From positions 2,172,501-2,236,500 of the forward strand of contig NZ_JASPFK010000001.1 of assembly GCF_036855935.1 (NCBI RefSeq): a stretch of DNA of 64,000 nt, read 5' to 3'. Shown one piece after another: positions 1 through 13,044 of the stretch; position 1 is the first letter of the stretch, and each line of letters begins with the position of its first letter. The notes beneath the pieces were generated by a model, which worked only from the letters and a program-made list of their open reading frames with translations, did not search any database and was not told where the DNA came from. The stretch is from Sphingomonas sp. LR60 (GTDB taxonomy: Bacteria; Pseudomonadota; Alphaproteobacteria; Sphingomonadales; Sphingomonadaceae). The position numbers and the translations under genes are program-made.

Positions 1-4434
<4,434 letters not shown>

Positions 4435-4443
4435 TCACCTTCT

Positions 4444-7371
4444 TCAGAACTCGGCCGACAGACCGACGAAGAACGTGCGCCCGGCGACGTCGTACACGCC
4501 GGGATAGGTGTTGCCATTACCGAAGGACGACAAAACGCCCTGGGCGATCGCAGGCGGGTCACGATCCAACAGGTTGTTGACGCCGATCCGGAACGTCAGG
4601 TTCGTCGCCACCGTCGCGGTCGCCGCAAGGTCGAAGTAATTCGCCACGGGCAGACGCGAGTTGATGATGTATTTGTCACCGGTCAGCGACGGATCGGAGG
4701 TGTTGTACGACAGCTTCGTCGCGCCGATGTACCGCCAGTTGAGCGATACCGAACTCTTCTGATCGCTCGACACCCACGTGAAGCGGGCCTGGTGGCGCCA
4801 CTCCGGCGACGGCTGCCCGCACGAGCCGCCGAACAGCCCCTTGCAATCATAGGTCGGGAAGCCCGGAAGCGACTGGGTCGTCAATTCGCGCAGCCATGTG
4901 CCGAGCATATCGACGCTGAACCTTCCGACGCGGGTCGGCACCGCATAGCTGGCGCCGATGTCGAGGCCGCTCGTGCCCAGCTCGCCGGTGTTCAGGTTGG
5001 TCGCCGTCACATAGCCGAGCGTATTCGCATCCGCCCCGAACAGCACGCCGTTGCGCGGATTGCGTTGGAACAGCGAACAGAAGAACGGATCGGCGGTCGC
5101 GAAACACTGACTGATCGTCAGCGGCACCGGGATCGTGCCGATATAGTCCTTCACCTTGATGTTGAAATAATCGACCGACAGCGTCAGCCGCGGCATGAAG
5201 GTCGGCGTCAACACCACGCCCGCGGTATAGGTATCGGCCTCCTCCGGCTTCAACGCTGGATTGCCGCCGAACAATCCGTTGCAGGTCTCGCTGGGACATT
5301 CGATGATCCGGCCGTACTGCGCTTGCGTCACACCCGTCAGGGCGCATTGCGCGAACGTCGCGGTCGGCGTCGCGCCCGAGCAGGGATCCTGCGCGGTGAT
5401 GTTGCCCGGCGCGCGCGGGTCGAACAATTCGCGGATGTTCGGCGCGCGGATCGCGCGATTATACCCACCGCGCAGTCGCAGATCGCGCGACGGCGCCCAG
5501 GCGATCTCACCCTTGTACGTCGACACCCCCTTATCGTTGGTGCTGTACTTGGAATAACGATAGCCGCCCGTCAGCGACAATTCCTCCAGGAACGGCCGGT
5601 TCTCGACGATCGGCACGCGCACTTCGGTGAACACCTCGGTGACGTCGAACTTGCCCGAGACTTCCTGCGTCCCCTTCGCCTGCGCCAGCGCGTCGGCGTT
5701 GAACTCATAGCTCTCGCGGCGATGCTCGACACCGATGACCGCGCCGATCCCCGTATCCGCCCATGGCAATTTGGCGCCGAACGCGCCGCCGTCGAAGGTA
5801 AAGGTGCCGGACAGCACCGTTTCCTTGCTGATGCTGTCGGTGCTCGTCGGCGAATAGATGTAGCTCAACGCTTCCGCGCTTGGCCCGCCATATTGGAAGA
5901 CGTTCAGCGGCACGCACGTGGGATCGGTTCCGTCGATGACGGACAGGCAGGTCGGCGTGCCGTTGCGGTTGACGACCTTCAGCGCCTTGTTCGCCTTCGC
6001 CGGGTCGATGTCGTTGCGATAGGTCTCGTTGAACAGCACCGTCGAGAACAACGCATTCGCATCATAGCGAATGCCCGGCGCGATCTCGCCGCGGACGCCA
6101 CCGCTGACGCGATAATCGGTGTGGCGCAGATCATCCCGACGCGGCTGCGCCGGTGCGGCCACCGGACGATAGCCGATATAGGTGTCCTGCGTCGCGCTGG
6201 TGCCATAGGCACTTCCGCACAGCAACTGGCCCTGCTGCGCGCTCATCAACGGATTGTCGCAGTTGATCGAGTAATTATAGCCCTGGAACAGCGCGGACGG
6301 CGCGACCTGCGAATTGGTATGGTCGTCCATGAACATGAAGCTGCCGTAGATTTCGGCAGCCGGCGTCACTTCATATCTGGCAAACGCGCCCGCGGTATAG
6401 CGCGTGTCGTTGCGCTGGAAGTAGTTCGACGGAGCGTAATTGTAGCGGAAGCTGTTATCGTACGGCACCCACGTCTTCTGCCCGTCCCGCGTATTGTTAT
6501 AGCCGGTCGGGGACACGCCATCGCGCAGTGGCGTGAAGCGTCCGAATTCGTTGTTCGACGAGCCGCCACAGACAAGATCGCTGCGGTCGCCGTTCGGATC
6601 GAGCGCGCAGGCCGATACGTCGCGGTTATACTGGAGGATCGGCTTGACGTCGCGATACCCGAAATAGGCGGTCACGTTGCCGCGATTGTCGGCAAAGTTC
6701 GTGCCCATCGCGATATTGGCGTCGAAACGCTGCCCGTCGACGGGCGAGTCCGGCGCGCGGCTGAACCCGGCGGCCGTCAAACGCTGCCGATAACCGGCAT
6801 TGTCGTTGTGATGCGCGGAAAACCCATATTGCACATCGGTCTTCACGCCGTTCAGATCGTCACGCAGCACGAAGTTGATGACGCCCGACACCGCGTCCGA
6901 CCCATAGACCGCCGAAGCACCACCGGTGACGACGTCGACGCGCTTGACCATGAACGCCGGGACGAAGTTCAGATCGGTCGCCTGTACCGGCAACAATCGC
7001 TGCCCGTTCAGGAGCACGAGATTGCGGTTGCTGCCCAGATTGCGGAGGTTGACCTGCGATGTCCCGTCCGACCCATTGGAGACGTTCTCGTTCGCATCGG
7101 CTGTGACCTGCGGCAGGCGGTTGAGCACGCTCTCGATATTCGTCGCGCCCTGCAGCCGGATCTCGCCAGCGTCGACGGTCGTGATCGGGCTGTTGCTCAT
7201 CACCCCCGGTTGCGCGAGCCGCGTACCGGTCACGACGACCCCCTCGCCTTCCGCCTCGGTCGACGTCGACGCTTGATCGCCTGTCGTCACCTGTGCCGCC
7301 GCTGGCATCGCCACGCCGAGCGCCAGTGCGCCAAGCGCGGCCGACGCGAGCCACTTCGTTGCTCCAACCAT
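4444..7371 (-). CDS. TonB-dependent receptor
   Basis: An outer-membrane gated channel of 975 residues. It has a signal peptide (VGATKWLASAALGALALG... to AMPAAAQ), a plug domain (SPITTVDAGEIRLQGATNIE, then NLRNLGSNRNLVLLNGQRL and GGASAVYGSDAVSGVINF), and a long beta-barrel ending in aromatic Phe (LSAEF). The in-frame start further upstream at 7416 is less likely: ATG 7371 has AAGGGGG six bases ahead. The protein belongs to the large sphingomonad receptors that import oligosaccharides, peptides or siderophores with TonB-ExbBD. Its neighbours, a secreted beta-galactosidase and a DPP IV-like peptidase, argue for an organic nutrient rather than iron. The ligand is not determinable from sequence alone. 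Confidence 0.93.
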   Translation of the reverse strand: MVGATKWLASAALGALALGVAMPAAAQVTTGDQASTSTEAEGEGVVVTGTRLAQPGVMSNSPITTVDAGEIRLQGATNIESVLNRLPQVTADANENVSNGSDGTSQVNLRNLGSNRNLVLLNGQRLLPVQATDLNFVPAFMVKRVDVVTGGASAVYGSDAVSGVINFVLRDDLNGVKTDVQYGFSAHHNDNAGYRQRLTAAGFSRAPDSPVDGQRFDANIAMGTNFADNRGNVTAYFGYRDVKPILQYNRDVSACALDPNGDRSDLVCGGSSNNEFGRFTPLRDGVSPTGYNNTRDGQKTWVPYDNSFRYNYAPSNYFQRNDTRYTAGAFARYEVTPAAEIYGSFMFMDDHTNSQVAPSALFQGYNYSINCDNPLMSAQQGQLLCGSAYGTSATQDTYIGYRPVAAPAQPRRDDLRHTDYRVSGGVRGEIAPGIRYDANALFSTVLFNETYRNDIDPAKANKALKVVNRNGTPTCLSVIDGTDPTCVPLNVFQYGGPSAEALSYIYSPTSTDSISKETVLSGTFTFDGGAFGAKLPWADTGIGAVIGVEHRRESYEFNADALAQAKGTQEVSGKFDVTEVFTEVRVPIVENRPFLEELSLTGGYRYSKYSTNDKGVSTYKGEIAWAPSRDLRLRGGYNRAIRAPNIRELFDPRAPGNITAQDPCSGATPTATFAQCALTGVTQAQYGRIIECPSETCNGLFGGNPALKPEEADTYTAGVVLTPTFMPRLTLSVDYFNIKVKDYIGTIPVPLTISQCFATADPFFCSLFQRNPRNGVLFGADANTLGYVTATNLNTGELGTSGLDIGASYAVPTRVGRFSVDMLGTWLRELTTQSLPGFPTYDCKGLFGGSCGQPSPEWRHQARFTWVSSDQKSSVSLNWRYIGATKLSYNTSDPSLTGDKYIINSRLPVANYFDLAATATVATNLTFRIGVNNLLDRDPPAIAQGVLSSFGNGNTYPGVYDVAGRTFFVGLSAEF

Positions 7372-7439
7372 GGTTAACCCCCTTCTTTTCATCTGTTTGA
7401 TCGACCGACCATACATCGAAGAAGGCGTACATCAAATAT

Positions 7440-7445
7440 ATTATA
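7440..7445 (-). promoter_or_regulatory. Candidate -10 element for the TonB-dependent receptor
   Basis: The minus strand carries a consensus TATAAT about 70 bases before the receptor ATG, in a locally AT-rich stretch (7430-7480). The hexamer 17 bases further upstream is poor (TACATT), so an activator may be needed. The -10 sits inside TTTCGTATAATA, which shares its first half, TCGTAT, with the palindrome upstream of the hydroxyproline operon. The GntR gene ends 168 bp upstream on the same strand, so the receptor can have its own transcript. Confidence 0.4.
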
Positions 7446-7539
7446 CGAAAGAATGTCTAAAAAATGTATGCGCCTGTTATTTTATTGCGCACTCTTGCTT
7501 TGCCAAATGGCCATTTTGGTCGTGACGCTTGATCGAACC

Positions 7540-8208
7540 TCACGCTCCTTCGAGGTTACCACCCCCACGAAACTCGCGGCGCAGGTCGAGCACCGTCTGC
7601 TCGATATGCGCATGCATTCGCTCGCGCACGGCGTGCGTGTCGCGCAGCAACCAGCTTTCGAGCAGATGCGCATGTTCGTCGTTGGCGCGCTGGTCGCGTC
7701 CCAGTGGCTCCAGATGCTTGCGCACATAGCGCTCGCCCATCACGTGCAGACGCTCCAGCATCGTCGTCGTGATCGACTGACGCGACGGGCGCAGCAGCGC
7801 GAGATGGAAGGCACGATTGAACGCCCCCACGCCGTCACCATGCGCGTTCGTCGCCTCGTCGAGTTGCGCCAGCAACTGCACCGCCACGTCGCGTTCCTGC
7901 TGAGTCGCGTTCGCGGCGGCCTGCGCGGCGACCTCCGGCTCCAGCTTGAGCCGCAGCGCATAGACTTCCTCGGCCTCCGCGATCGTCAGTTCGCGCACGA
8001 AATACCCGCGGTTCGCACGCGATCGGACCAATCCCTCCTGCTCCAGCCGCGTCAGCGCCTCGCGTAGCGGGATCTTGCTGACCCCCAGTTCGGCGGCGAG
8101 CGCGTCCTGCCGGATCGCACGATCGGCTTCGACCTGCCCGGTCAGGATGCGGTCCCGAACCAGGTCGACGAGCTGCTCGGAGAGATTGCGAACGATAATG
8201 CCGGTCAT
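7540..8208 (-). CDS. GntR family transcriptional regulator, FCD (FadR) subfamily
   Basis: A 222-residue regulator. Residues 5-70 form a GntR winged helix (LVRDRILTGQ ... ALAAELGVSKIPLREALTRL ... GLVRSRANRGYFVREL). The rest is an all-helical FCD ligand domain with AFNRAFHLAL and a late histidine in RERMHAHIEQ that could help bind a metal. FCD regulators usually sense small carboxylates or amino-acid intermediates and repress the operon beside them. It follows the D-amino acid dehydrogenase by 114 bp on the same strand, so it is the likely local regulator of the hydroxyproline genes. The palindrome at 13014-13023 is a candidate operator. It could also influence the receptor downstream. Confidence 0.9.
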   Translation of the reverse strand: MTGIIVRNLSEQLVDLVRDRILTGQVEADRAIRQDALAAELGVSKIPLREALTRLEQEGLVRSRANRGYFVRELTIAEAEEVYALRLKLEPEVAAQAAANATQQERDVAVQLLAQLDEATNAHGDGVGAFNRAFHLALLRPSRQSITTTMLERLHVMGERYVRKHLEPLGRDQRANDEHAHLLESWLLRDTHAVRERMHAHIEQTVLDLRREFRGGGNLEGA

Positions 8209-8322
8209 CTAAAAGCCCCAACCGGCGACGATATACCGGTAAATCATCTAACCCGCGCGTCACGTACCGCGCAATGGCCGCGGCGGCACCGCACCGAAAC
8301 GGATCGGATGACCAGCCGCCGG

Positions 8323-9555
8323 CTACCCGAACCGCGCCAGGTCGAATGGCGCCAGGTCATAGGCCGGCGTCTCGTCGTGGAGCAGCGCCGCCAGCGCCTC
8401 GCCGCTCGTCGCCGACAGCGTGAGGCCGAGATGCTGATGCCCGAACGCATATGCCACCGCGCTGCGCCGCCCGATCGCGGGTAGATAATCGGGCAGCGTC
8501 GGCCGCGCCCCCATCCACGGCGCGAGCGGCTCCTGCAAAGGCAGGCCGAGCGCAGCGACATGCGCGCGCAACCGCGCCCATTTGCGCGGATCGGCCGGTG
8601 TCTCGACCGCCGCGAACTCGACGATGCTCGCCGCCCGCAACCGCCCGGCGAAGCGCGTGACGATCATCGAACGATCCTCGAACACCACCGGCGGCTGGTC
8701 GGCGGGCCAGTCGCCCGGATCGCCCTCGATATGATAGCCGCGCTCGGCGATCAGCGGCGCGCGCAGCCCCAGCGGCGCGACGAGCGAGGCGGAGGCAGCC
8801 CCCGCCGCGACCACCACGACATCGGCTTCTGCCTGGCTGCCATCCTCAAGCGTCACCGTCGCGCTATGACCCGCGGTGGCGATCGACCGCGCCCGGCCAT
8901 GAACGCGCACGCCGCCCCCGTCAACGAAGCGCGCCGTCAACGCGTCACCCAGCGCGCCGGTATCGGTGATCTGTCCGCTCCCCTCGAAGCGCACCGCCCC
9001 TGCGATCGTCGCCGTGGTCAAGCGCGCGAGTTGCGCCAGTTCTTCGGGCGTCGCGTCACGCACCGTCGCGGTGCCGGTGTCCGCGACCAGCCACGCCGCG
9101 CGCCCGCGCGCCGCGCTGTCGGCGGTCTCCCACACGACGAAATGCCCGTCGACGCGCAACAGCGCCGCCGCAGCCGCATCGGCCAGCACGCGCTGCCACG
9201 CCGGGATCGCGGTGGCGAGCATTGCCGACAGCGCGGCCTTGCCACGCGCGAACCGCGCGGGCGTGCTGGCGCGCAGCAATCGGATCGTAAACGGCAGCCA
9301 ATGCCGGATCGCACGCGGCGGCAGCGCCAACGCGCCGCCGCGCGAGAACAGCCGCCTGGGAACGCTCTTCACCGTCGCTAGCGATGCCAGCGGCTCGACC
9401 TGTTCGACCGCGATATGCCCGGCATTGCCCCAGGAGGCGCCGCGCCACGGCGCATCGGGGGCGACGATCGTCACCTGCGTGCCGCGCCGCTGGAGCGCGA
9501 GCGCGACGTTGAGCGCCACCACGCCATTGCCGATGACGATCGCCGAGCGGATCAT
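8323..9555 (-). CDS. FAD-dependent D-amino acid dehydrogenase (probable D-hydroxyproline dehydrogenase)
   Basis: A 410-residue DadA/DAO-family flavoprotein. The Rossmann FAD motif is at the very N-terminus (AIVIGNGVVALNVALAL), and the C-terminal glycine-rich segment (AYAFGHQHLGLTLSATSGEA) closes the FAD site. The ATG at 9555 overlaps the permease stop as ATGA; a longer in-frame extension to 9771 would run far back inside the permease gene and is rejected. In bacterial trans-4-hydroxyproline breakdown, this family oxidises cis-4-hydroxy-D-proline to pyrroline-4-hydroxy-2-carboxylate. The adjacent epimerase and DHDPS-family deaminase make that assignment likely. A general D-amino acid dehydrogenase is the alternative. 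Confidence 0.82.
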   Translation of the reverse strand: MIRSAIVIGNGVVALNVALALQRRGTQVTIVAPDAPWRGASWGNAGHIAVEQVEPLASLATVKSVPRRLFSRGGALALPPRAIRHWLPFTIRLLRASTPARFARGKAALSAMLATAIPAWQRVLADAAAAALLRVDGHFVVWETADSAARGRAAWLVADTGTATVRDATPEELAQLARLTTATIAGAVRFEGSGQITDTGALGDALTARFVDGGGVRVHGRARSIATAGHSATVTLEDGSQAEADVVVVAAGAASASLVAPLGLRAPLIAERGYHIEGDPGDWPADQPPVVFEDRSMIVTRFAGRLRAASIVEFAAVETPADPRKWARLRAHVAALGLPLQEPLAPWMGARPTLPDYLPAIGRRSAVAYAFGHQHLGLTLSATSGEALAALLHDETPAYDLAPFDLARFG

Positions 9556-10967
9556 CCCTGCGCCCGCACCAGACTGCGCGCACGGCCATAGGCGAGATAG
9601 AAGACCAGGCCGAGCACGTTCCACAATGCGAACCGCGTCAGCGTGTGCGTCGGCAGGCTCACCAACAGGTAGATGCAGCCGAGGATCGCCAGCGTCCCCA
9701 CCACCATCGGCGCCGGACAGCGGAACACGCGCTTGAGTTCCGGCGCGCGCTTGCGCAGCACCATCATGCACGCCGCCACCGCGATGAACGCCAGCAACGT
9801 CCCCGCATTCGCCAGCTCGGCGATCTCATCGAGCCGGAAGAAGCCCGCCACCGCCGCGACGAACACGCCCGTCACCATCGTCACCAGCGCGGGCGATCCC
9901 GTCCGGGCCGACACGCGGCTCAGGCTGCGCGGCAGCAGTCCGTCGCGCGACATCACGAAGAAGATGCGGCTCTGCCCGTACATCATGACGAGGATCACCG
10001 AGGGCAGCGCGATCAGCGCCGCCAGTCCGATCGCCCAAGCCGCGAACGGGTGCTGGAGCGTGCGCAAGACGTACGCGAGCGGCTCGGCCGACTTGCCGAG
10101 GTCGATGTAGCTCACCGCTCCGATCGCTGCGACCGCGACGCCCATATAGATCAGGGTGCACGCCGCCATCGATCCGATGATCCCGATCGTCAGGTCGCGT
10201 CCCGGGTTGCGCGCCTCTTCCGCGGAAGTCGCGACCGCATCGAAGCCGTAGAAGGCGAAGAAGACGATCGCCGCCGCCGCCATTACCCCGCGCGTCGCGC
10301 CATTCTCGACATGGCTGCCGAATCCGTACGGCATGAACGGCTCGAAATTGCCGCCGTTGAACGCGGGCAGCGCGACGACGACGAACACGCCCAGCGCGAC
10401 CATCTTGATCGCGACCAGCACGATGTTGAACGTCGCGCTCTCCTTCGTCCCGGCGACCAGCATCCCCGCGATCCCCAGCGCGACCAGCACCGCCGGAAGA
10501 TTGACGATCCCGCCGCCATGCGGTCCCGACAGCAGCATCGCGGGCATATTTACGCCCGCACTCTGCAACCAGCCGACCAGATAGGCGGACCAGCCGACCG
10601 CGACGGTCGAACAGGCAAGCGAATATTCGAGGATCAAACTCCACCCGACGATCCAGGCGATGCTCTCGCCGATCACGGAATAGGTATAGGTATAGGCACT
10701 TCCCGCGGTCGGGATCAGCGTCGCCATCTCGGCATAGGCCAGCGCCGCGCACGCGCACACCGCCCCCGCGATCGCAAATGACAGGATAACCGCCGGCCCC
10801 GCCCGCTCCGCACCGACACCGGTCAGCGTATAGATGCCCGTTCCGACGATCGCGCCGATCCCCAGCGCGATCAAATGCGGCCAGCTCAGCGTCTTTCGCA
10901 GCTTGCGATCCGGATCGGCTTCGTTCGCGTTCAGGGGCTTAAGCGGCCCCAGTAATCCTCGTGCCAA
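9552..10967 (-). CDS. APC superfamily amino acid permease
   Basis: An inner-membrane transporter of about 471 residues with about 12-14 predicted hydrophobic helices. The first helix has the APC signature (ALGIGAIVGTGIYTLTG), and TAGSAYTYTYSVIGESIAW is typical of the cationic amino acid transporter-like branch. The frame is open back to GTG 11075, but TTG 10967 has AAGGGAG six to seven bases ahead and leaves the repeat at 10999-11056 outside the gene, so it is preferred. It sits between the epimerase and the dehydrogenase genes; import of hydroxyproline or proline is the natural inference. The stop overlaps the next ATG. Confidence 0.85.
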   Translation of the reverse strand: MARGLLGPLKPLNANEADPDRKLRKTLSWPHLIALGIGAIVGTGIYTLTGVGAERAGPAVILSFAIAGAVCACAALAYAEMATLIPTAGSAYTYTYSVIGESIAWIVGWSLILEYSLACSTVAVGWSAYLVGWLQSAGVNMPAMLLSGPHGGGIVNLPAVLVALGIAGMLVAGTKESATFNIVLVAIKMVALGVFVVVALPAFNGGNFEPFMPYGFGSHVENGATRGVMAAAAIVFFAFYGFDAVATSAEEARNPGRDLTIGIIGSMAACTLIYMGVAVAAIGAVSYIDLGKSAEPLAYVLRTLQHPFAAWAIGLAALIALPSVILVMMYGQSRIFFVMSRDGLLPRSLSRVSARTGSPALVTMVTGVFVAAVAGFFRLDEIAELANAGTLLAFIAVAACMMVLRKRAPELKRVFRCPAPMVVGTLAILGCIYLLVSLPTHTLTRFALWNVLGLVFYLAYGRARSLVRAQG

Positions 10968-10998
10968 GCGCCGCTCCCTTTTTTGATGAAATCCGTTT

Positions 10999-11056
10999 GC
11001 CTCGAGCAGGGTTCGAGCGAAGCCGAGAACCCGCCCGTCGAGAGGCTGCTCGAGGC
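10999..11056. repeat. Nested palindromic element inside the hydroxyproline operon
   Basis: Outer 11-base arms GCCTCGAGCAG (10999-11009) and CTGCTCGAGGC (11046-11056) enclose inner arms GGTTC (11010-11014) and GAACC (11037-11041). It lies between the epimerase stop and the chosen permease start and could fold in the mRNA. The composition resembles the 44491-44560 element. It may lower or protect the downstream message; that is inference. Confidence 0.7.
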
Positions 11057-11071
11057 GAACGGCAGGTTCGA

Positions 11072-12067
11072 TCACACCACCGTGAACCCCGCGAAGAACG
11101 GGTCTTCGCGATCGATCCAGATCGTATTGAATCCCGTCGCGATCGCCGATCCTTCGATCGACGGCACGATCGCCGCCTGATCGCCGATCATGGTGTCCGC
11201 CTCGACCCGCCCGATGAAGCGGCTGCCGATATAGCTCTCATGCACGAAGCGGTCGCCGACCTTCAACCGCCCGGTCGCCGCCAGATGCGCCAACCGCGCC
11301 GAGGTGCCGGTGCCGCACGGGCTGCGATCGATCGCGCGCTCACCATAGAAGACCGCGTTGCGCCCGTCCGCACCCTCGCCCTTGGGTTTGTCGGCCCACA
11401 GCACATGGCTGACCCCGCGGATCGTCGGCTCCAGCGGATGGACCGGCTCATACGCCGCCCGCACCAACTCGCGGATCACACGGCTCAACTCGACGATCCG
11501 CGCCGCGCCCAAATTGTCCAGCCCGGTGTACGCCCCCTGCGGCTCGACGATCGCATAGTAATTGCCACCATAAGCGACATCGATCGACAGCGGCCCGAAC
11601 CCCGGCACGTCGATCTGCAACCCTTGGATCGCCAAATAGGCCGGCACGTTGCGGATCTTCACCGAGCGGACGCGATTGCCCTCAGCGGCATAATCGATCT
11701 CGATCACCCCCGCGGGCACCTCGACGCGCAAGCGTCCCGGTTCGCGCGGCGTGATCAGGCCGTTCTCCAGCCCGAAGGTGATCATCCCGATCGTGCCATG
11801 CCCGCACATCGGCAGACACCCGGACGTCTCGATGAACAGGATCGCTGCATCCGCATCGCCGCACGGCGGGTACAGGAACCCGCCCGACATCATGTCGTGC
11901 CCGCGCGGCTCGAAGCACAAGCCGGTGCGGATCCAGTCGAAACGCGCGAGAAAGTCCTGCCGCCGCTCCGCCATGCTGGCGCCCCGCAGCAACGGGGCGC
12001 CACCGGCTACCAGACGGACGGGATTGCCCGCCGTGTGGCCATCGATGCAGAAGAAGGTGTGGCGCAT
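11072..12067 (-). CDS. 4-hydroxyproline 2-epimerase (proline racemase family)
   Basis: A 331-residue member of the proline racemase fold, with the two catalytic cysteines expected of racemases and epimerases: C88 in PMCGHGTIG and C251 in DRSPCGTGTSARLA. The related trans-3-hydroxyproline dehydratases have Thr or Ser in place of the first Cys, so this is not one of them. The enzyme interconverts trans-4-hydroxy-L-proline and cis-4-hydroxy-D-proline in the cytoplasm. The ATG at 12067 shares a base with the stop of the deaminase gene (TGATG), showing tight coupling. Proline racemase is the alternative, but the flanking DHDPS-like deaminase and D-amino acid dehydrogenase favour hydroxyproline. 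Confidence 0.9.
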   Translation of the reverse strand: MRHTFFCIDGHTAGNPVRLVAGGAPLLRGASMAERRQDFLARFDWIRTGLCFEPRGHDMMSGGFLYPPCGDADAAILFIETSGCLPMCGHGTIGMITFGLENGLITPREPGRLRVEVPAGVIEIDYAAEGNRVRSVKIRNVPAYLAIQGLQIDVPGFGPLSIDVAYGGNYYAIVEPQGAYTGLDNLGAARIVELSRVIRELVRAAYEPVHPLEPTIRGVSHVLWADKPKGEGADGRNAVFYGERAIDRSPCGTGTSARLAHLAATGRLKVGDRFVHESYIGSRFIGRVEADTMIGDQAAIVPSIEGSAIATGFNTIWIDREDPFFAGFTVV

Positions 12068-12990
12068 CAGGCCGCGAGAGCCTCCTTGAGCACCGGCCGC
12101 GTCGCCGCGCACTTCTCGACCATCGCGATCACCTCGGCTCGGCGTGCGCCTTCCAGCGGCAGTCGCGGCAGACGGACGCGCTCCGACCCGCGGCCCATGA
12201 TCTCCTCGGCAAGCTTGATCGACTGCACCAGATCATGCTCGGCATCCAGGTGGAGCAGCGGCATGAACCAACGATAGATGCGCCGCGCCTCTTCCCAGTC
12301 GCCGCGATACACCGCCGCGATCAGCGCGACCGATTCCTGCGGGAAGGCGCTGGTCAGGCCGGAAACCCACCCGCTCGCGCCAAGCAACATCCCCTCCAGC
12401 GCGACGTCGTCCAGCCCTGCCATCACGACATAGCGATCACCGAACCGATTGATGACGTCGGTGAAGCGGCGCGGATCGGGCGCGCTTTCCTTGACCGCGA
12501 CGATGTTCTTGACCGGATCGAGCAGCTCCAGCGTGTCGAAGTCGACCGAGACACGATAGGCCGGCGGATTGTTGTAGAGCATGATCGGCAGGCCGGTCGC
12601 TTCCGCAACGGTACCGAAATGCGTCGCCAGCTCGGTCGGCGTCGGGACATAGACCATCGCGGGCAGCAGCATCAGCGCGTCGACGCCGATATCCTCGACC
12701 TCCTTCGCGAACGCGGCCGCACGCCGCGTGGTGAATTCGGAGACGCCGCACACCAGCGGCACGCGCCCGCCGACCGCCTCGACCCCGGCGCGCAGCACCG
12801 CATGCTTTTCCTCGACGTCCAGCGAGTTGTTCTCGCCGCAGGTGCCGAGCAGGATCAGCCCGTCGACGCCATCCTCGACCAGTGCGACCAACCCACGCTG
12901 CGTCGCGTCGATGTCGACCGACCCGTCACCCGCGAACTGCGTCGTCGCTGCAGGATAGACGCCCGTCCACATGCTCGAACCAGAAACCAC
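12067..12990 (-). CDS. Dihydrodipicolinate synthase family protein (probable pyrroline-4-hydroxy-2-carboxylate deaminase)
   Basis: A 307-residue class I aldolase-fold enzyme. The Schiff-base lysine is K167 in IVAVKES, with the partner tyrosine Y139 in IMLYNNPPAY; the N-terminal loop reads LGTCGENNSL. It is the first gene of the cluster. In hydroxyproline catabolism this family converts pyrroline-4-hydroxy-2-carboxylate to 2,5-dioxopentanoate (alpha-ketoglutarate semialdehyde) with release of ammonia. The genome surely has a true DapA elsewhere, and the neighbours argue against lysine synthesis here. The GTG start at 12990 follows AGGAGG with five-base spacing. The semialdehyde dehydrogenase that would finish the pathway is not in the window. 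Confidence 0.85.
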   Translation of the reverse strand: MVSGSSMWTGVYPAATTQFAGDGSVDIDATQRGLVALVEDGVDGLILLGTCGENNSLDVEEKHAVLRAGVEAVGGRVPLVCGVSEFTTRRAAAFAKEVEDIGVDALMLLPAMVYVPTPTELATHFGTVAEATGLPIMLYNNPPAYRVSVDFDTLELLDPVKNIVAVKESAPDPRRFTDVINRFGDRYVVMAGLDDVALEGMLLGASGWVSGLTSAFPQESVALIAAVYRGDWEEARRIYRWFMPLLHLDAEHDLVQSIKLAEEIMGRGSERVRLPRLPLEGARRAEVIAMVEKCAATRPVLKEALAA

Positions 12991-13013
12991 ATTACCCTCC
13001 TGAATAGCAAGCT

Positions 13014-13023
13014 TCGTATACGA
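13014..13023. promoter_or_regulatory. Candidate GntR/FCD operator upstream of the hydroxyproline operon
   Basis: The sequence TCGTATACGA is a perfect 10-base palindrome centred on GTATAC, the usual core of FCD-type GntR operators. It lies 24 bases upstream of the GTG at 12990 and overlaps a -10-like TATATC, as expected for repression. The same core half-site, TCGTAT, recurs before the TonB receptor at 7443-7448. Confidence 0.5.
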
Positions 13024-13044
13024 TATAAGGTCAGAGGAGCCAAG

